Below, piece after piece: positions 17,906 to 28,662 of a stretch of DNA of 64,000 bases. Numbering within the stretch: position 1 is the first letter of the stretch; each line of letters starts with the position of its first letter. The translations under genes were made by a program, and so were the position numbers. Origin of the DNA: Bombyx mori (taxonomy: Eukaryota > Arthropoda > Insecta > Lepidoptera > Bombycidae). The stretch covers positions 6,326,501-6,390,500 of the forward strand of contig NC_085128.1 of assembly GCF_030269925.1 (NCBI RefSeq). Direction: 5' to 3'. The notes under the pieces were generated by a model that saw only the letters and a program-made list of their open reading frames with translations, did not search any database and was not told the DNA's origin.

Positions 17906-18637
17906 AATGTTCGCAATATTTTCTTAAATCTACGTGATTGACTTTTTCTATCTATTTAGTAATCATATTGAAACTGTTAATAGGTGCATAAAAATAGGCT
18001 CGCAAACATTTATATCCCTTAATTTGCATAGCCAATCATTAGTTTTACTTATGGATACCCTCTGTATGTAACTATATGTTATATGTAGGTATACAAAATT
18101 GAGACATTCATTTCATTTAATCTGGTATTATGTAGCGTTCAAATAATGATCTCTATAAGCTCTGCTAACCCGAGGAAGCCTCATCTTGAATAATAAAAAT
18201 AAACAAAACATATCTATGAAAGTTTTGATTTTGTTTAATTGCCTTTTTAGTTAATTAAAGAAAACCTAAGTTAAGAAAAATTAATGAAAACCAACTAAAA
18301 ATTTTTTTTTTCTATATTTTGACATTTGACATTATGATAATGTCAGTATGTTCAATTGAATTTATTACACAATATTATAGTCAATAAAATAAGTGACATA
18401 TACCTTAGCAGTGTTTAGTAACAATCTAAAGGCAGCAGGCGTTTGATGAAATTGCACAGACATTACGTTTTCAAAGGTTGTATTTACCAACTTTGAAATA
18501 ATCCTGATTAGAGTATCTCAACGTGCCGCATAACCCATTGCTATGTTCATAGTATTTTAGTGAATAAAATTACCATGGCTGAAATCTGTCAATGAATATT
18601 AAGATACTATTTAATTTTCAAGATTAGGATTACAGTC
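17906..18637. other. AT-rich intergenic spacer
   Basis: No gene or named repeat recognised. Confidence 0.4.
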
Positions 18638-18650
18638 AAGCTAAGATTGG

Positions 18651-20731
18651 TTTTTTTTTTGGTCAGGAGGAAATCGCCGGACTTCCGCCCTTTTCTGGGG
18701 ATACTGGGTGGAGTATGTCAGAGTCGAACTGACTAAAACCTCCTGTCGCTCAACAACCAACGTCCAAACCTCGCATGAGACAGAACTCATGACAAGGCAA
18801 AGGGGGGAAAGTGAAGCGTTTAGTGCGGAGCACATCTCTCCCATCACCCTCCCCCTCGGGACGCCGGACTGGCGGTCGTCGGTGCCACGACCACCAGCCC
18901 TCTCGGTCGGCAGACGTCCGAAGTCCGCCTAGATGGCACCGGTTAGAGTGGGTTACCCTACGGAATACCCCGCTGGGCCAGAACCAGCGTGGGTCGAGGA
19001 TAGCCGGCCTTCCATCACCCGGATGCTCTTGCGTAAAATGCGTGCAGAGCAGCTTGCACGTCGTCTTCTTAGGCCCCCCTCGCCGGTCCTCAGACCGACA
19101 TGTGAGGGGGACCCGAAGCACTTAGAGGGCCAGGGCTTGGGCGAGATCCGCCTCCCTGGCCCCCACTCGACGGCGGCGGGATTGTGCGTCTCTCACGCGC
19201 CCCGCCGCCTCCTTCTGCGAGATGGTGCACTCGCAGAAGTCGAGCATCGCCTTCCACGACTCGTCGTCGCCGAGCATCGATGCCACAACACTCGGCAACG
19301 ACAAGTCGGACACGGCGCCACCCTCCCCTGGGGGGCAGGCGACGAGCGTATGCTCTGCCGTGTCCAGGTCGCAACCACAATGGTGGCACTCTGCCGTCGG
19401 CTCGGCTGTGATCCGGTGCAGGAACTCACCGAAACAACCATGCCCAGTGAGCACCTGCGTGAGCCGGAAAGTGAGGCGTCCTCTGTCACGATTCACCCAA
19501 TCCACAAGGACCGGGCGAATCGCCTCGACGGTCCTACGACCAGCCGAAGGATCAGCCAGCTGTCTGGACCATGACTCCAGCACGGACCGCCGAGATTGGG
19601 CCCTCCGCGCTCTGACCGCACTGGGGCTGGCACGCGCCACGCCCCGGGCACGAAGGTCAGCCCGCCACTGATAGTCAGCGGCGAGCGCCTCCGTTTCCAG
19701 AACCCAAGGCGGCGTCCCAGCCAGTACACACGCCGCCTCAAAGGAGATGGTGCTATAACCACGGATGACCCTGACCGCGATGGTGCGTTGCGGCCGTTGC
19801 AGCAGCTTCGCCACCCCCACGGCCAGGGACTGGCCCCACACGGACGCCCCATATAGGGCCATTGATCGCACCACCCCCGTATAGAGACGGCGCGTCACCT
19901 GGTCAGGCCCCCCGACGTTGGGCAGAAGCCGGCTTAACGCGCCGGCCACCTCCAACAAACGAGGGACCAGGTTCTGAAAGTGAGCACGGAAGGTCCAACG
20001 ACTGTCCAGAATGAGGCCGAGGTACTTCAACTGCACCCCAACCCCGATACGGACGCCTCCAACCACGATATGGGCATCGACAGGTGGCACTCTCCGGGGC
20101 CTGTGGAACCACATGGCCTCGGATTTACTGAGCGCCACGTCAAGGCCCAATCTCCTAATTTTGCCGACGACATGCGCCACCCCAGCCGTAGCAAGACGGG
20201 CAGACTCAGCAAAACTCCCCCCCCCCGGGCCACGACCAACGTGTCGTCCGCGTAACAGATTACGCTCAGGCCCTGGAGGAGGGCACCTCTCAGCACCCAG
20301 TCATACCCGATATTCCACAAAAGGGGGCCAAGTACCGACCCCTGTGGAACACCGCGCACGACCGGGAACCTGTGCAGGATTCCACCGTGTCCGGTACACA
20401 TGACCGATCTGTCCTCTAAGTAGGAACCCACCAGGTGGCGAAGGTAGGGGGCACTCTATGTCGTTCCAGCGCCCCCCCTATCACGGACCAGGGCAGGGTG
20501 TTAAACGCATTGGCGATATCGAGCGACACCGTCAAAGCCACCCCACCCCTGGAGACGGCCTCCTCCGAGAGGGCCCGCACGCGAAGGATCACGTCTACCG
20601 TTGAGCGGCCCTCTCGGAAGCCATACTGCTCCGCCGACAGATCGGGTCCCACCCCGACCAGATGCTGGATGATGCGGGCTGCCAGAATGCTTTCCAGCAG
20701 CTTGCCCACCTCATCCAGCAACACGATGGGA
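18651..20731 (-). mobile_element. R1-clade LINE, 5'-truncated, with target-site repeats
   Basis: The 3' end is the T10 run at 18651-18660 (A tail on the - strand). Flanking AAGCTAAGATTGG (18638-18650) and AAGCTAAGACTGG (20732-20744) are 13-bp direct repeats with one mismatch, which fixes the borders. The GC-rich body contrasts with the AT-rich surroundings. The 5' part, including the endonuclease and the front of RT, is missing. Confidence 0.88.
19122..20724 (-). pseudogene. R1-clade reverse transcriptase C-terminal half, frameshifted
   Basis: Three overlapping frames carry one protein: 20724-20416 (VGKLLESILAARI, EQYGFREGRSTVD, SLDIANAFNTLPW), 20431-20027 (RGVPQGSVLGPLLWN, CYADDTLV) and 20180-19122 (YLGLILDSRWTF, then HRITAEPTAECHHCGCDLDT with the C-x2-C-x8-H-x4-C finger typical of the R1 clade C-terminus). 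Two frame changes disable it. The YADD active site and finger survive. R1-clade membership is inferred from that finger and the YADD context. Confidence 0.88.
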
Positions 20732-20784
20732 AAGCTAAGACTGGTAGTAGAGCTTATTTTGAGTCTATGTTACATTTGAATTTT

Positions 20785-21067
20785 TATGTAGTTATTTTTT
20801 TTATTGCCCTTGAAGGCAGACGAGCATATGACCCACCTGATGGTGAGTAGTTACCGGCGCTCATGGTCATCTGTCAATGCCAGGGATAGAGCCAAGCCGC
20901 TGCCTACCGTTAACTACTCTCCACAGTCCTCGTTTGAAGAAGAACATGTCATAGCGCTCGGGAAACACCGTGTAGGGGAGCCCATTCCAAAGCTAGATGG
21001 TACGTGGTAAAAAAGATTGCTGGAAACGCACTGTGGATGAACGCGGTAGCTTCACGTAGTATGGATT
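20785..21067 (+). repeat. Longest copy of the AGGCAGACGAGCAT repeat family
   Basis: It starts after a T run with TTGAAGGCAGACGAGCATAT, includes GAGCCAAGCCGCTGCCTACC, and continues to GGATGAACGCGGTAGCTTCA. It ends where an R1-type coding scrap begins. Confidence 0.65.
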
Positions 21068-21615
21068 GACCTGGAGGTGGAGGCGTTCGCTGCAGATTAT
21101 GCGTGGCGATGTGACCTCTGCGACAAAGGAGAGCCACATCCCAGAGGAGGAGTGATTAGAGCGCGGAGGCTCCAATCTCGGCGGTCCGTGCTGGAAGCGT
21201 GGTCTCGCCGCTTGGCAAATCGATTGGCCGGTCTCCGGACCATCGATGCGGTGCGCCCGGCTCTCGCGGAATGAGCGAACCGTGACTGAGGGTGTCTCAC
21301 CTTCCAGTTGGCGCAAATGCTCAACGGACATGGTTTTTTCGCCCTGAGGGAACCGACGATGGAGTGTCACCACTGTGACTGCGATGAAGACACGGTCGAG
21401 CACACGCTCGTACAATGCCCCGCATGGCTGGGGTAGCGCCGTATCCTCATCTCGTAAATAGGACCGGACTTCTCGCTGCCGACTGTCGTGCCCACAAAGG
21501 CGATGTCCGACTTCTGCGAATACACCATCTCGCAGAAGAAACGGCGGAACGAGAGAGGGAAAGCTCATCCCTCTCCCCACCTTACTGTCGCCGCCGAGCC
21601 GGGGGCCGGTGAAGA
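21068..21615 (+). pseudogene. R1-clade LINE C-terminal scrap
   Basis: It encodes EAFAADYAWRCDLCDKGE, RLQSRRSVLEAWSRRLANRL and then, after stops, NGHGFF..TMECHHCDCDEDTVEHTL. This is homologous to the end of the element at 18651-20731 but diverged and on the opposite strand. Several stops are present, so it is dead. Confidence 0.85.
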
Positions 21616-21619
21616 ACTT

Positions 21620-22320
21620 TTGCCGCAGACTGTACTGTACTATACGGTACAAAATACAGATATAACTGAAGTCCCTCCGCAGATCCAGAGGATCCGTGAG
21701 AATGGGATTATCGACAATCCAAACGGCCCTCTTTTGTAAGAAGTCAAATGGAAGTAAGTGGTATTTGGGAGCCCCGGCCCAAAAGTGGAAGCAGTACTCC
21801 ACGCGAGGCCGGACTTGTACTTTATAAAGCAAAAGTCTTTGTACAAGCATGAAGTACCGCTTGGCCCTGTTGAGGACTCCCAGCATTTTGAACGCCAACT
21901 TCGATTTTCCCTCCAAATGACCCCGAAATTGCACTTCGCTTGAAATGTCGACCCAATACTCGTGGAAGGTTGCAGGGATACTCCTTGGAATTACAGCAAT
22001 ATAGCAAAGGGGTCCTTCTTAGCAGTAAATGCGCAAATTTTTGTCTTCAACGGGTTGAATTGAACCAAGTTCAATTCACCCCACTCGGAGACTCACTCCA
22101 GATAATTCTCCACTTCGGAGACAAGTTTTGATCGTCTCTCCTGCACCACGCTCCGAGAGAGATTCTGATAGCCGATATATCGCGCATCCCCTGTGCTATC
22201 ATCCGAATAGTAATGCATGCCAACTATAGATAGCATGTCATTGATATACTGAAAAGCGAGGTGGGAAAAGTTTTCGATTAATTTAAGGCTATAATATTTT
22301 CTTGTTTTGCGAGTCGTAAA
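21620..22320 (-). pseudogene. LINE (CR1/Jockey-group) reverse transcriptase end, degenerate
   Basis: Read from 22320 down: SRSVVQERRSKLVSEVENYL, WGELNLVQFNPLKTKICAF, then KLAFKMLGVLNRAKRYF, KVQVRPRVEYCFHFWAGAPK and RAVWIVDNPILTD. This is the region after the RT active site in a LINE frequent in moths. Frameshifts and stops occur. The clade is by eye only. It meets the + scrap at about 21617 with no target-site repeat. Confidence 0.8.
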
Positions 22321-22690
22321 CACAATTTATACTACCTTTACGATTTAATCTCTTGTTTTTAAATTCATTAATATAAAATCATTATGTCATTGTTTAATAA
22401 TAATTTAAAGCGTATTTTAGTTGCTCTTTGATAGTAGCAAGAAACAAGGACGGCGAGCGTTACTCCTCTAAAAATTAGGGGTTGCAAATTAAATTGTTAT
22501 TGACAAGAACTTGAGGTCGATTTTAGCTTATCCACTTAAGTGTTTGGATATACCGAAATTTGACGATTTCAAACAAAAGAAAACGAAAAATATTTAAATT
22601 CCATTTATTCACCAATCAATGAAAAATTCATAAACATTGATAGTTAATGATTTAATAATCTAGTACTATTATTGAGATCATGTAAATAAT
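22321..22690. other. AT-rich spacer before gene 4
   Basis: It contains the presumed 3' UTR of gene 4 (- strand). Nothing else recognised. Confidence 0.4.
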
Positions 22691-22699
22691 TTCTTGAAG

Positions 22700-24107
22700 C
22701 TAATGTCCATGTTGATGTTCAGGCACTACATGTTTGGCGTGACCTTCACGGTGCACTTCAGCGTTGAATCTGTTCACAAATTTACAAATGTCATTAGTTA
22801 TGTGACCTTCACGGTGCACCTCAGCGTTGAATCTGTTCACAAATTTACAAATGTCATTAGTTATCGTAATGAAAATTATTAGTTATGAGTCAAATGAAAG
22901 TTAATTTACCCGGAGTGTTTATCGGCCGCGTATTTAACAGTCCTGATGGTACCATCGGCCTCGTGCAGACTGTACACGCCCTTCACGACGTCACCGTCAC
23001 GTGTTTCGTGCTGGTACTTGTTGTCGCCGGTGTGAGGATCCTCTACTTTGTACTCGAAAGCGTATTTAGGATGAGCCTGTAATTATTTATATGCTAATTT
23101 ATCACGCAAACAGATCGCCAATTGAATTGATTTAATTAATAGAGCTCTCTTACATGGTAGTCGACGTGGTGCTCTTCGTGTCCATGGTGATGATCGTCCT
23201 GATGCCCGTGGTATTGGACCTGTTGGAGTCCGTGGTGTATTGGCTGGTGTTCATGGTGATGTACTTGAGCGTATCCGTGGTGTTGCACCTCGTGGTGTCC
23301 TAGGTCATAGTGGCCGCCGTGTTCGAAATGCTGCGTCGTGAGTATTTGGTGGTGAGCAGGAGCTTGGCCCTGATGTTCGTGTCCATGGCTCGTGTGTAGC
23401 ACTATACTCTGCGAGGAGACTGCGTGACCATGACCGTGTCCATCTTGCGGCCTAGCGCTCACTAGAGCCAGGGCAGCGATGATTAATGTAAGCTGTAATA
23501 TTTTCAAAATAATTTTAAATAATGACATAATTTATGGATAAATTTTAACATCGATCTTATTGTAATTTCGTTATTTCACTGCATCGAGACTGTTCGGTGT
23601 CTCTGGTGATCGTTTAACTTGAGTTTTTTTTTTATTGCCTAGATAGGTGGACGAGCTCACAGCCCACCTGGTGTTAAGTGGTTACTGGAGCCCATAGACA
23701 TTTACAACGTAAATGCGTCACCTACCTTGAGAAAGGTCTCCAGTATAGTTACAACGGCTGCCCTACCCTTCAAGCTGAAACGCATTACTGCTTCACGGTT
23801 CAAATAGGCAGGGTGGTGGTACCTACCCGCGCGGACTCACAAGTGGTCCTACCACCAGTAAAAGCTTGTCTACCTATATTTTGTTTGCCTTGAAGGCTGG
23901 CGAACATACGGTGCAAATCTTAGCCGTACTGGAAGCCATCGCTAATGGATATCAGAAAACCAAGATACTGCCAAGGACATGCTTATAGCTGAAGACCACA
24001 TTCAAATACTAAACACGCTGCCACTAAATATTTGAGACATAATATTTGCGCATAAAACAATCTTAAAGAATATTAATAATGATTTTATCTTCGGTTACCT
24101 TAAGCAT
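22700..24107 (-). CDS. CPR gene 4: His-rich RR-2 cuticular protein, 194 or 215 aa
   Basis: Exons on the - strand: 24107-24099 (MLK), 23492-23154, 23076-22910 and 22769-22700, 585 nt in all (194 aa). The signal peptide ends LVSA before [10 protein letters not shown]. Spacer residues 17-116 are His-rich with [20 protein letters not shown]-2 domain: [48 protein letters not shown] 63-bp tandem duplication copies the start of exon 4 with its acceptor; using the upstream acceptor (exon from 22832) keeps the frame and adds 21 residues. Intron 1 holds a Bm1 in the - orientation. An ORF start at 23528 is an intron read-through; the MLK exon has TATA and donor support. Genes 6 and 8 are its closest relatives. 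Confidence 0.9.
22739..22864. repeat. 63-bp tandem duplication spanning the last intron acceptor of gene 4
   Basis: Copies 22739-22801 and 22802-22864 differ at one base (T/C in TTCAGCGTTGAAT/CTCAGCGTTGAAT). Each holds 31 bp of exon 4, the CAG acceptor and the pyrimidine-poor intron end. Confidence 0.97.
23628..23861 (-). repeat. Bm1 SINE in intron 1 of gene 4
   Basis: Body of Bm1 on the - strand from a T run to CCTACCACCAG; the tRNA-like head is missing. A scrap of the AGGCAGACGAGCAT family follows at about 23874-23915. Confidence 0.85.
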
Positions 24108-24145
24108 TTTTGATTACACGTATTAACTGATCAACTAATTAACTC

Positions 24146-24183
24146 GAATGAATACCTCGATTTTAAGAACGGCTGTTTATATA
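24146..24183 (-). promoter_or_regulatory. Core promoter of CPR gene 4
   Basis: TATATAAA reads from 24183 to 24176; a TCATTC initiator lies at 24151-24146. The start codon is at 24107, giving a short 5' UTR. Confidence 0.65.
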
Positions 24184-24189
24184 GTTACA

Positions 24190-25985
24190 TGGAAAGTAAT
24201 CACAAAACCAGATCAACCTTATTATTGGTGGTTGTTACTTATTACTTATTTAAAACGACCGTGTCAAATTTATTTTTGTTTGTCTTTAAAAACCAGTTTT
24301 CGAGGCTTGAAATATATAATTTAATGTTAACATTCAATTTAATCCAATTTCTTTGTAATAACCTCGGCCCATTTTAATAAAGAAAAGTATCACTTTGTAT
24401 AAGTTACAACATCAGGTGTTTTATCTTTTTCTAATTTTAATTTTACTAATAGCAATCACTATAGATATTTTTGGCAAACATGTGAAGGCGAGACTTCAAA
24501 TTGTATCGAGAGATGAAACAAGTTTTTTCAATTCAGCCGCTACTGGAGTGCTTTTACTATTCGAATATTCTCTTTTAAAAAGGTCAATTACGAACTGTTC
24601 ATCTTTTTCATAAGCTATTTAAAAAAAAACAATTCATACAACCTAAACTTTACTAAATTTATCGTTAAAAAAAATTAAATTTATTCGTTAATTTATTCAG
24701 TAAACTTAATTAATGCAAGCTCTTTCAATGCATGCGTACATTTCTAAATATTAAAATGTTTCATTGAAACCTTACGCATAGGCAGGTTTACTATCATTAC
24801 ATAACTCAGTAATGTACAAAACGTGTTGTCAAAATAAGATTTAAGTTATTTACTCTTACAGCATAATGTAAAATTCCATATTTACATACACGTGCTATAT
24901 TTTATTCATCAGTATAACATTAAACTTACTTAATTGTAGACGCTCATCAAACTCAATTATAAGTATGTCATTTTCGCTGGAAGCTACCGGTATTACTGTT
25001 TTACTATTAATAACAACTTACACTTGCTTGTCTTTTTCAGCCACGAAGCAGTCATAAGGTTGCGATTTAAAGGATGGATAGTCGCTATACAATATAATTG
25101 AGTATTAGATGTCTATGAACTCCGGTGATCTACTAACATCAATTTGGCTCTGAGCTTATTCACCTGTCATGCAATAAAGAAGGTAAAAATCTACGTAGAG
25201 TAAATACTATGAACTGAATGTCAATCCATCAGAGCCTCAGTTCATAACATTGTTGTCGAACCCGGATCACAACAGTAGATTTGGTATTACGTCCGCTAAA
25301 TTCGTTTCATGAAGTTAATCATGTCGTCTAAGAGTCTTGAGTTGAAAAATTTAAGTGCATAAAATGCTTAAATCAAATCAACCAATCAATACATTTTTAC
25401 GACCAAAGGATTAATAATTCTCGTAATTTTCTCTCTACGACCAACACGATTACGCTCGCACTGATTCTTCTGATGACTATGATGATGTCAGCTGTGTCAA
25501 TTTTACTGAAATACAACTAAATAAAAAAATATTTTTGTTTCAAATTCATATTCGCTTAACAAAAATATGAAGACATGCCCTAAGCTAATGTGGCTACCAA
25601 TTCGTCATAGTATTTTCTTTTTTTTTTGCGATAAAAGTATTATAGATATTCTTGATCCGTAATGGATACGCACTGTACATAAATTATACTCAATTTTTTT
25701 ATTATTAAAGAATACAAAAAATTATCTACGTTTTTTTTTCATGGCTGGCACACTGCTCGTCTGGTATTAAACGACCGCCAAGGTCCATATACGTAAAAAC
25801 GTGATAATTATCGTCGATATAATCGGTTCATAATCAAAATATATCGAGGTAAAAGGAAAATCAAACCATAAAATAAAGATATAAGCTTTTTGAATTATTT
25901 AAAAAAGTAAATTCATTTTAGTCACTAAAAACAATATTTTGCGTAACTGTTTTTTTTTATTATAAACTTAAATAACAAATTATTC
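24190..25985. other. Intergenic region between genes 4 and 5
   Basis: No gene is supported. It includes a heavily worn Bm1 (+) at about 25035-25190 (ACGAAGCAGTCATAAGG..CTCCGGTGATC) and a scrap at 25738-25795 (GCTCGTCTGGTATTAAACG). The rest is AT-rich. Confidence 0.5.
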
Positions 25986-25989
25986 TTAT

Positions 25990-27356
25990 TTAATGATGAT
26001 GGTGGTAAACGTGGTGTGTGCTGTGCTTGACATCCGCGTGGAATCTGAAATAGAAGAGGAATTTAAAAACTAAATAAAGACGCCTTAACAGCAACCCGAA
26101 GTAAAATTCAATATTTTTTACTGGATCATTATAATAGGCCAAATTAACAAAATTAGTAATTTTATTGCAATTAGTTCTTGATAAATATACATTTTCAAGT
26201 TAATAAAATGTCATGAAATCTTTAAAAAAGAACGTTAAAGTGTTCCATTACATAGATGAATACAGTTCCAGCTAATAAAATCGTGTTAAAAGGAGGTTAT
26301 AATTTGACTTTTATTGCTATAATACATAGAGAGGCACAAATAGTCAGATGCCCGCTTGCACAACAGCCTAATATCAATACTACTTTTAAAAAAAATGCTG
26401 AAACGCTAAAGACATACCAGAAGTAAATTTATTTGAAACCGAAAACAGGTAATTTATAAAGTAAAATTTGAGCTATTTCTTACCCGCTGTGTTTGTCACC
26501 GTGGTAGTGAATATATCTTTCGGAACCGTCAGGTTCATGTAGCGCGTAGTATCCCTTCACGGCGTCACCGTCGCGGGTCTCGTGCTGACTCTTGTGGTCC
26601 TTAGTGTGGTGGTCCTCAACTTTGTACTCAAACTCATATTTTGGATGAGTCTAATAAAAAAAAATACAATACTAAAATTTTCATGTAAATATGTTACTTA
26701 AATAAAATTTACGCCATCTTAAAAAAAGTATATTATTAAAATGTTTTATATACTAATTCTATTCTATCAGCCCACAGACGTCCACCGCTGGACATAGGCC
26801 TCCCCTAAGCCTCACCACAAAGATCGGTCCTGCGCTACCTGCATCCGGCGGGTCCCCGCGAACCTCAATAGGTCATCGGTTTATCTTGTCTATAATCTAC
26901 TACTTATTACATGAGATTTCAAAGTATAAAATGATTTGTTTCATTTACATAATAATCATGGTGGTGCTTGTCTCCGTGTCCGTGGTGGACGGTTTCATGA
27001 TGCCCGTCGTGTTTGTGTATATGCTGCGATGAGAACGCATGCTCTGCAACAACTGCACCCACAAATCCTACCAGAATCAAAACCTGTCAAATAAAATGAT
27101 ATAAATCGCGATATATAAAATTGAAATAATCAAAACCCTAAAAACCTATTTAAGCGTGTTTTCAGTTTTTAAACTATATAATATAAACTAACTCAAAGCG
27201 TTGAACACTTCCGGTTTCAGACCGCATTGGAAAATTAAAAATTATATTTCTAAAACTTGCTTTTTCTAATCTAAGCCGACATATACATTGCATAACGGCA
27301 TTTTAAATTATACACTTTGGAACGTTTGCACACAAATGAATTTTTACCTTAAACAT
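25990..27356 (-). CDS. CPR gene 5: RR-2 cuticular protein, 121 aa
   Basis: Exons on the - strand: 27356-27348 (MFK), 27083-26949, 26650-26484 and 26044-25990, 366 nt. The signal peptide ends VVA before [20 protein letters not shown]; the spacer continues [13 protein letters not shown]-2 domain: [49 protein letters not shown]. Compared with genes 1-3, HTG is replaced by HTK, and this copy has YIHYHG where genes 7 and 9 have HVHYHG. The tail is HHVYHHHH. It is divergent from gene 6, with about 1.3 kb between starts. Chitin-binding cuticle protein; full exon set and good junctions. Confidence 0.93.
26758..26905 (+). repeat. Lepidopteran repeat (CACAGACGTCCACCGCTGGA) in intron 2 of gene 5
   Basis: CCCACAGACGTCCACCGCTG, GACATAGGCCTCCCC and CGGTCCTGCGCTACCTGCA. 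The same fragment lies at the same place in gene 7 (32516-32665), so it predates the duplication. Likely the 3' part of an RTE-type LINE. Confidence 0.75.
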
Positions 27357-27398
27357 TATGAATTTTTTAGGTGCGAATAGTCCCAAAAGAACAATACG

Positions 27399-27433
27399 AC
27401 TGATAAATATTCCAACAGCTTACAGCTTTTATA
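27399..27433 (-). promoter_or_regulatory. Core promoter of CPR gene 5
   Basis: TATAAAAG from 27433 to 27426 and TCAGT initiator at 27403-27399. Confidence 0.8.
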
Positions 27434-27620
27434 TTGTCAAAGTAAAATAAAAGGTTTTAATGAGCTAATAGTAGTTTTATAGGCCGTTATCATGCGACAT
27501 GCAGTGTTTGTAATTCTTTCGTAAAATCACAATTTCATTTAAGTCGGATAAATGAAAGTATGGAATGTTTCATATTACGCAAACTTTCAGTGGATAAAGT
27601 TATTTTGTTAGATTTTTTCC

Positions 27621-27815
27621 TTTTTTTTATTGCTTATGTGGGTAGGAGAGCTCACGGCCCACCTAGTTTTAAGTGATTACCGGAGCCCATAGACATCTAT
27701 GACGTAAATGCCGCCACCTACCTCGAGACATAAGTTCTAAGTCTCAGTTTTGACACGATAACAGCTGCCCACCTACCCTTTAAACCGAAAGGCATTACTG
27801 CTTTACGGTAGAAAC
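27621..27815 (-). repeat. Bm1 SINE, diverged, between genes 5 and 6
   Basis: Body of Bm1 in - orientation with CCCACCTAGTTTTAAGTGAT in place of the usual CTGGTGTTAAGTGGT. The equivalent copy B element lies at 34022-34225 and shares these changes. Confidence 0.8.
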
Positions 27816-27879
27816 TAACTAAGCGGAAGTCTAGTTTCCGTAACATAAAAAAAAAATATAATTAAAAAAATCATGGTCA

Positions 27880-28100
27880 CTGTTTAGTGATCTAGTGCGG
27901 GTATAATTCATTACAGCTTCTTACCAAATGACACCAGTATTACGGACACGGTGATGGCCCTTATACAGTACAAAAGACGGTCTCTAAGCTACAAGAGCTA
28001 GGATTGTTTGGAATAAGTTGTGCTTTATCCAACGTACTCACCAGACCTTGCGTGTTGCGAGTACACTGGTGGTTTATCTTATCCATTATTCAACTCCTAT
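27880..28100 (+). pseudogene. mariner-type transposase relic, short version
   Basis: Recognised only by comparison with 34240-34560; it lacks the middle of that relic. It retains a KTVSKLQELGLFG-like stretch. Dead. Confidence 0.6.
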
Positions 28101-28585
28101 ATCATAAAAGTAATGAACTAAAATAAACAATAAAATGCGAAAATATGAATAAGTGAAACTTTTTGCTTACAGAAATAAATAATAGGGGACCGGATACTAG
28201 GGAAGATAATACAGCTACTAAAGAAGGCTTTAGTAGCAATAGCTAGAAATAAGCTTAGGGCATTACCACAGGATTTTACGACGATATTACATGAATTATA
28301 AATATTTAAAAGTAATTGTGCCCAATGAAAATTCACGTTAATTAAGGGCTAAATATACACATTTTCATATATGGTTTTAAAAATCATTTTTATATGCCAC
28401 TACTGCTTTAAATAAATAATTTGATACTAATGCACCCAATTTCGTAATCTTAAAGTAAGGTCACCATAATTTAATTTGTCACAGCAACTATTATATGAAT
28501 TATTCCGATGTATGTAAGTGATAATCCGGTTTTAATCGCCGATCGATATTATTACGAAAAATAAAACTTGTCGCACCCTTTTGTG

Positions 28586-28621
28586 CATAAAAACCGAATT
28601 ATTTGAACAAGCATTATCAGT
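28586..28621 (+). promoter_or_regulatory. Core promoter of CPR gene 6
   Basis: CATAAAAA at 28586-28593 stands where gene 8 has TATAAAAA; TCAGT at 28617-28621. The T-to-C change in the first TATA base could weaken this copy. Confidence 0.7.
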
Positions 28622-28662
28622 TCACGTTGATTTTTTAAAGAGCTCTAACCAATTTCACTCAA

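Noticed and set aside
23136..23528. A 130-residue ORF beginning [12 protein letters not shown] as the start of gene 4
   Set aside because: The first residues come from intron 1 read-through. A TATA box, initiator and MLK exon with a GT donor at 24099-24107 give the model shared by all sister genes.
24395..24613. Small ORF with a hydrophobic start (YLFLILILL)
   Set aside because: No promoter, no homologue recognised, and it lies in AT-rich spacer; composition alone explains it.
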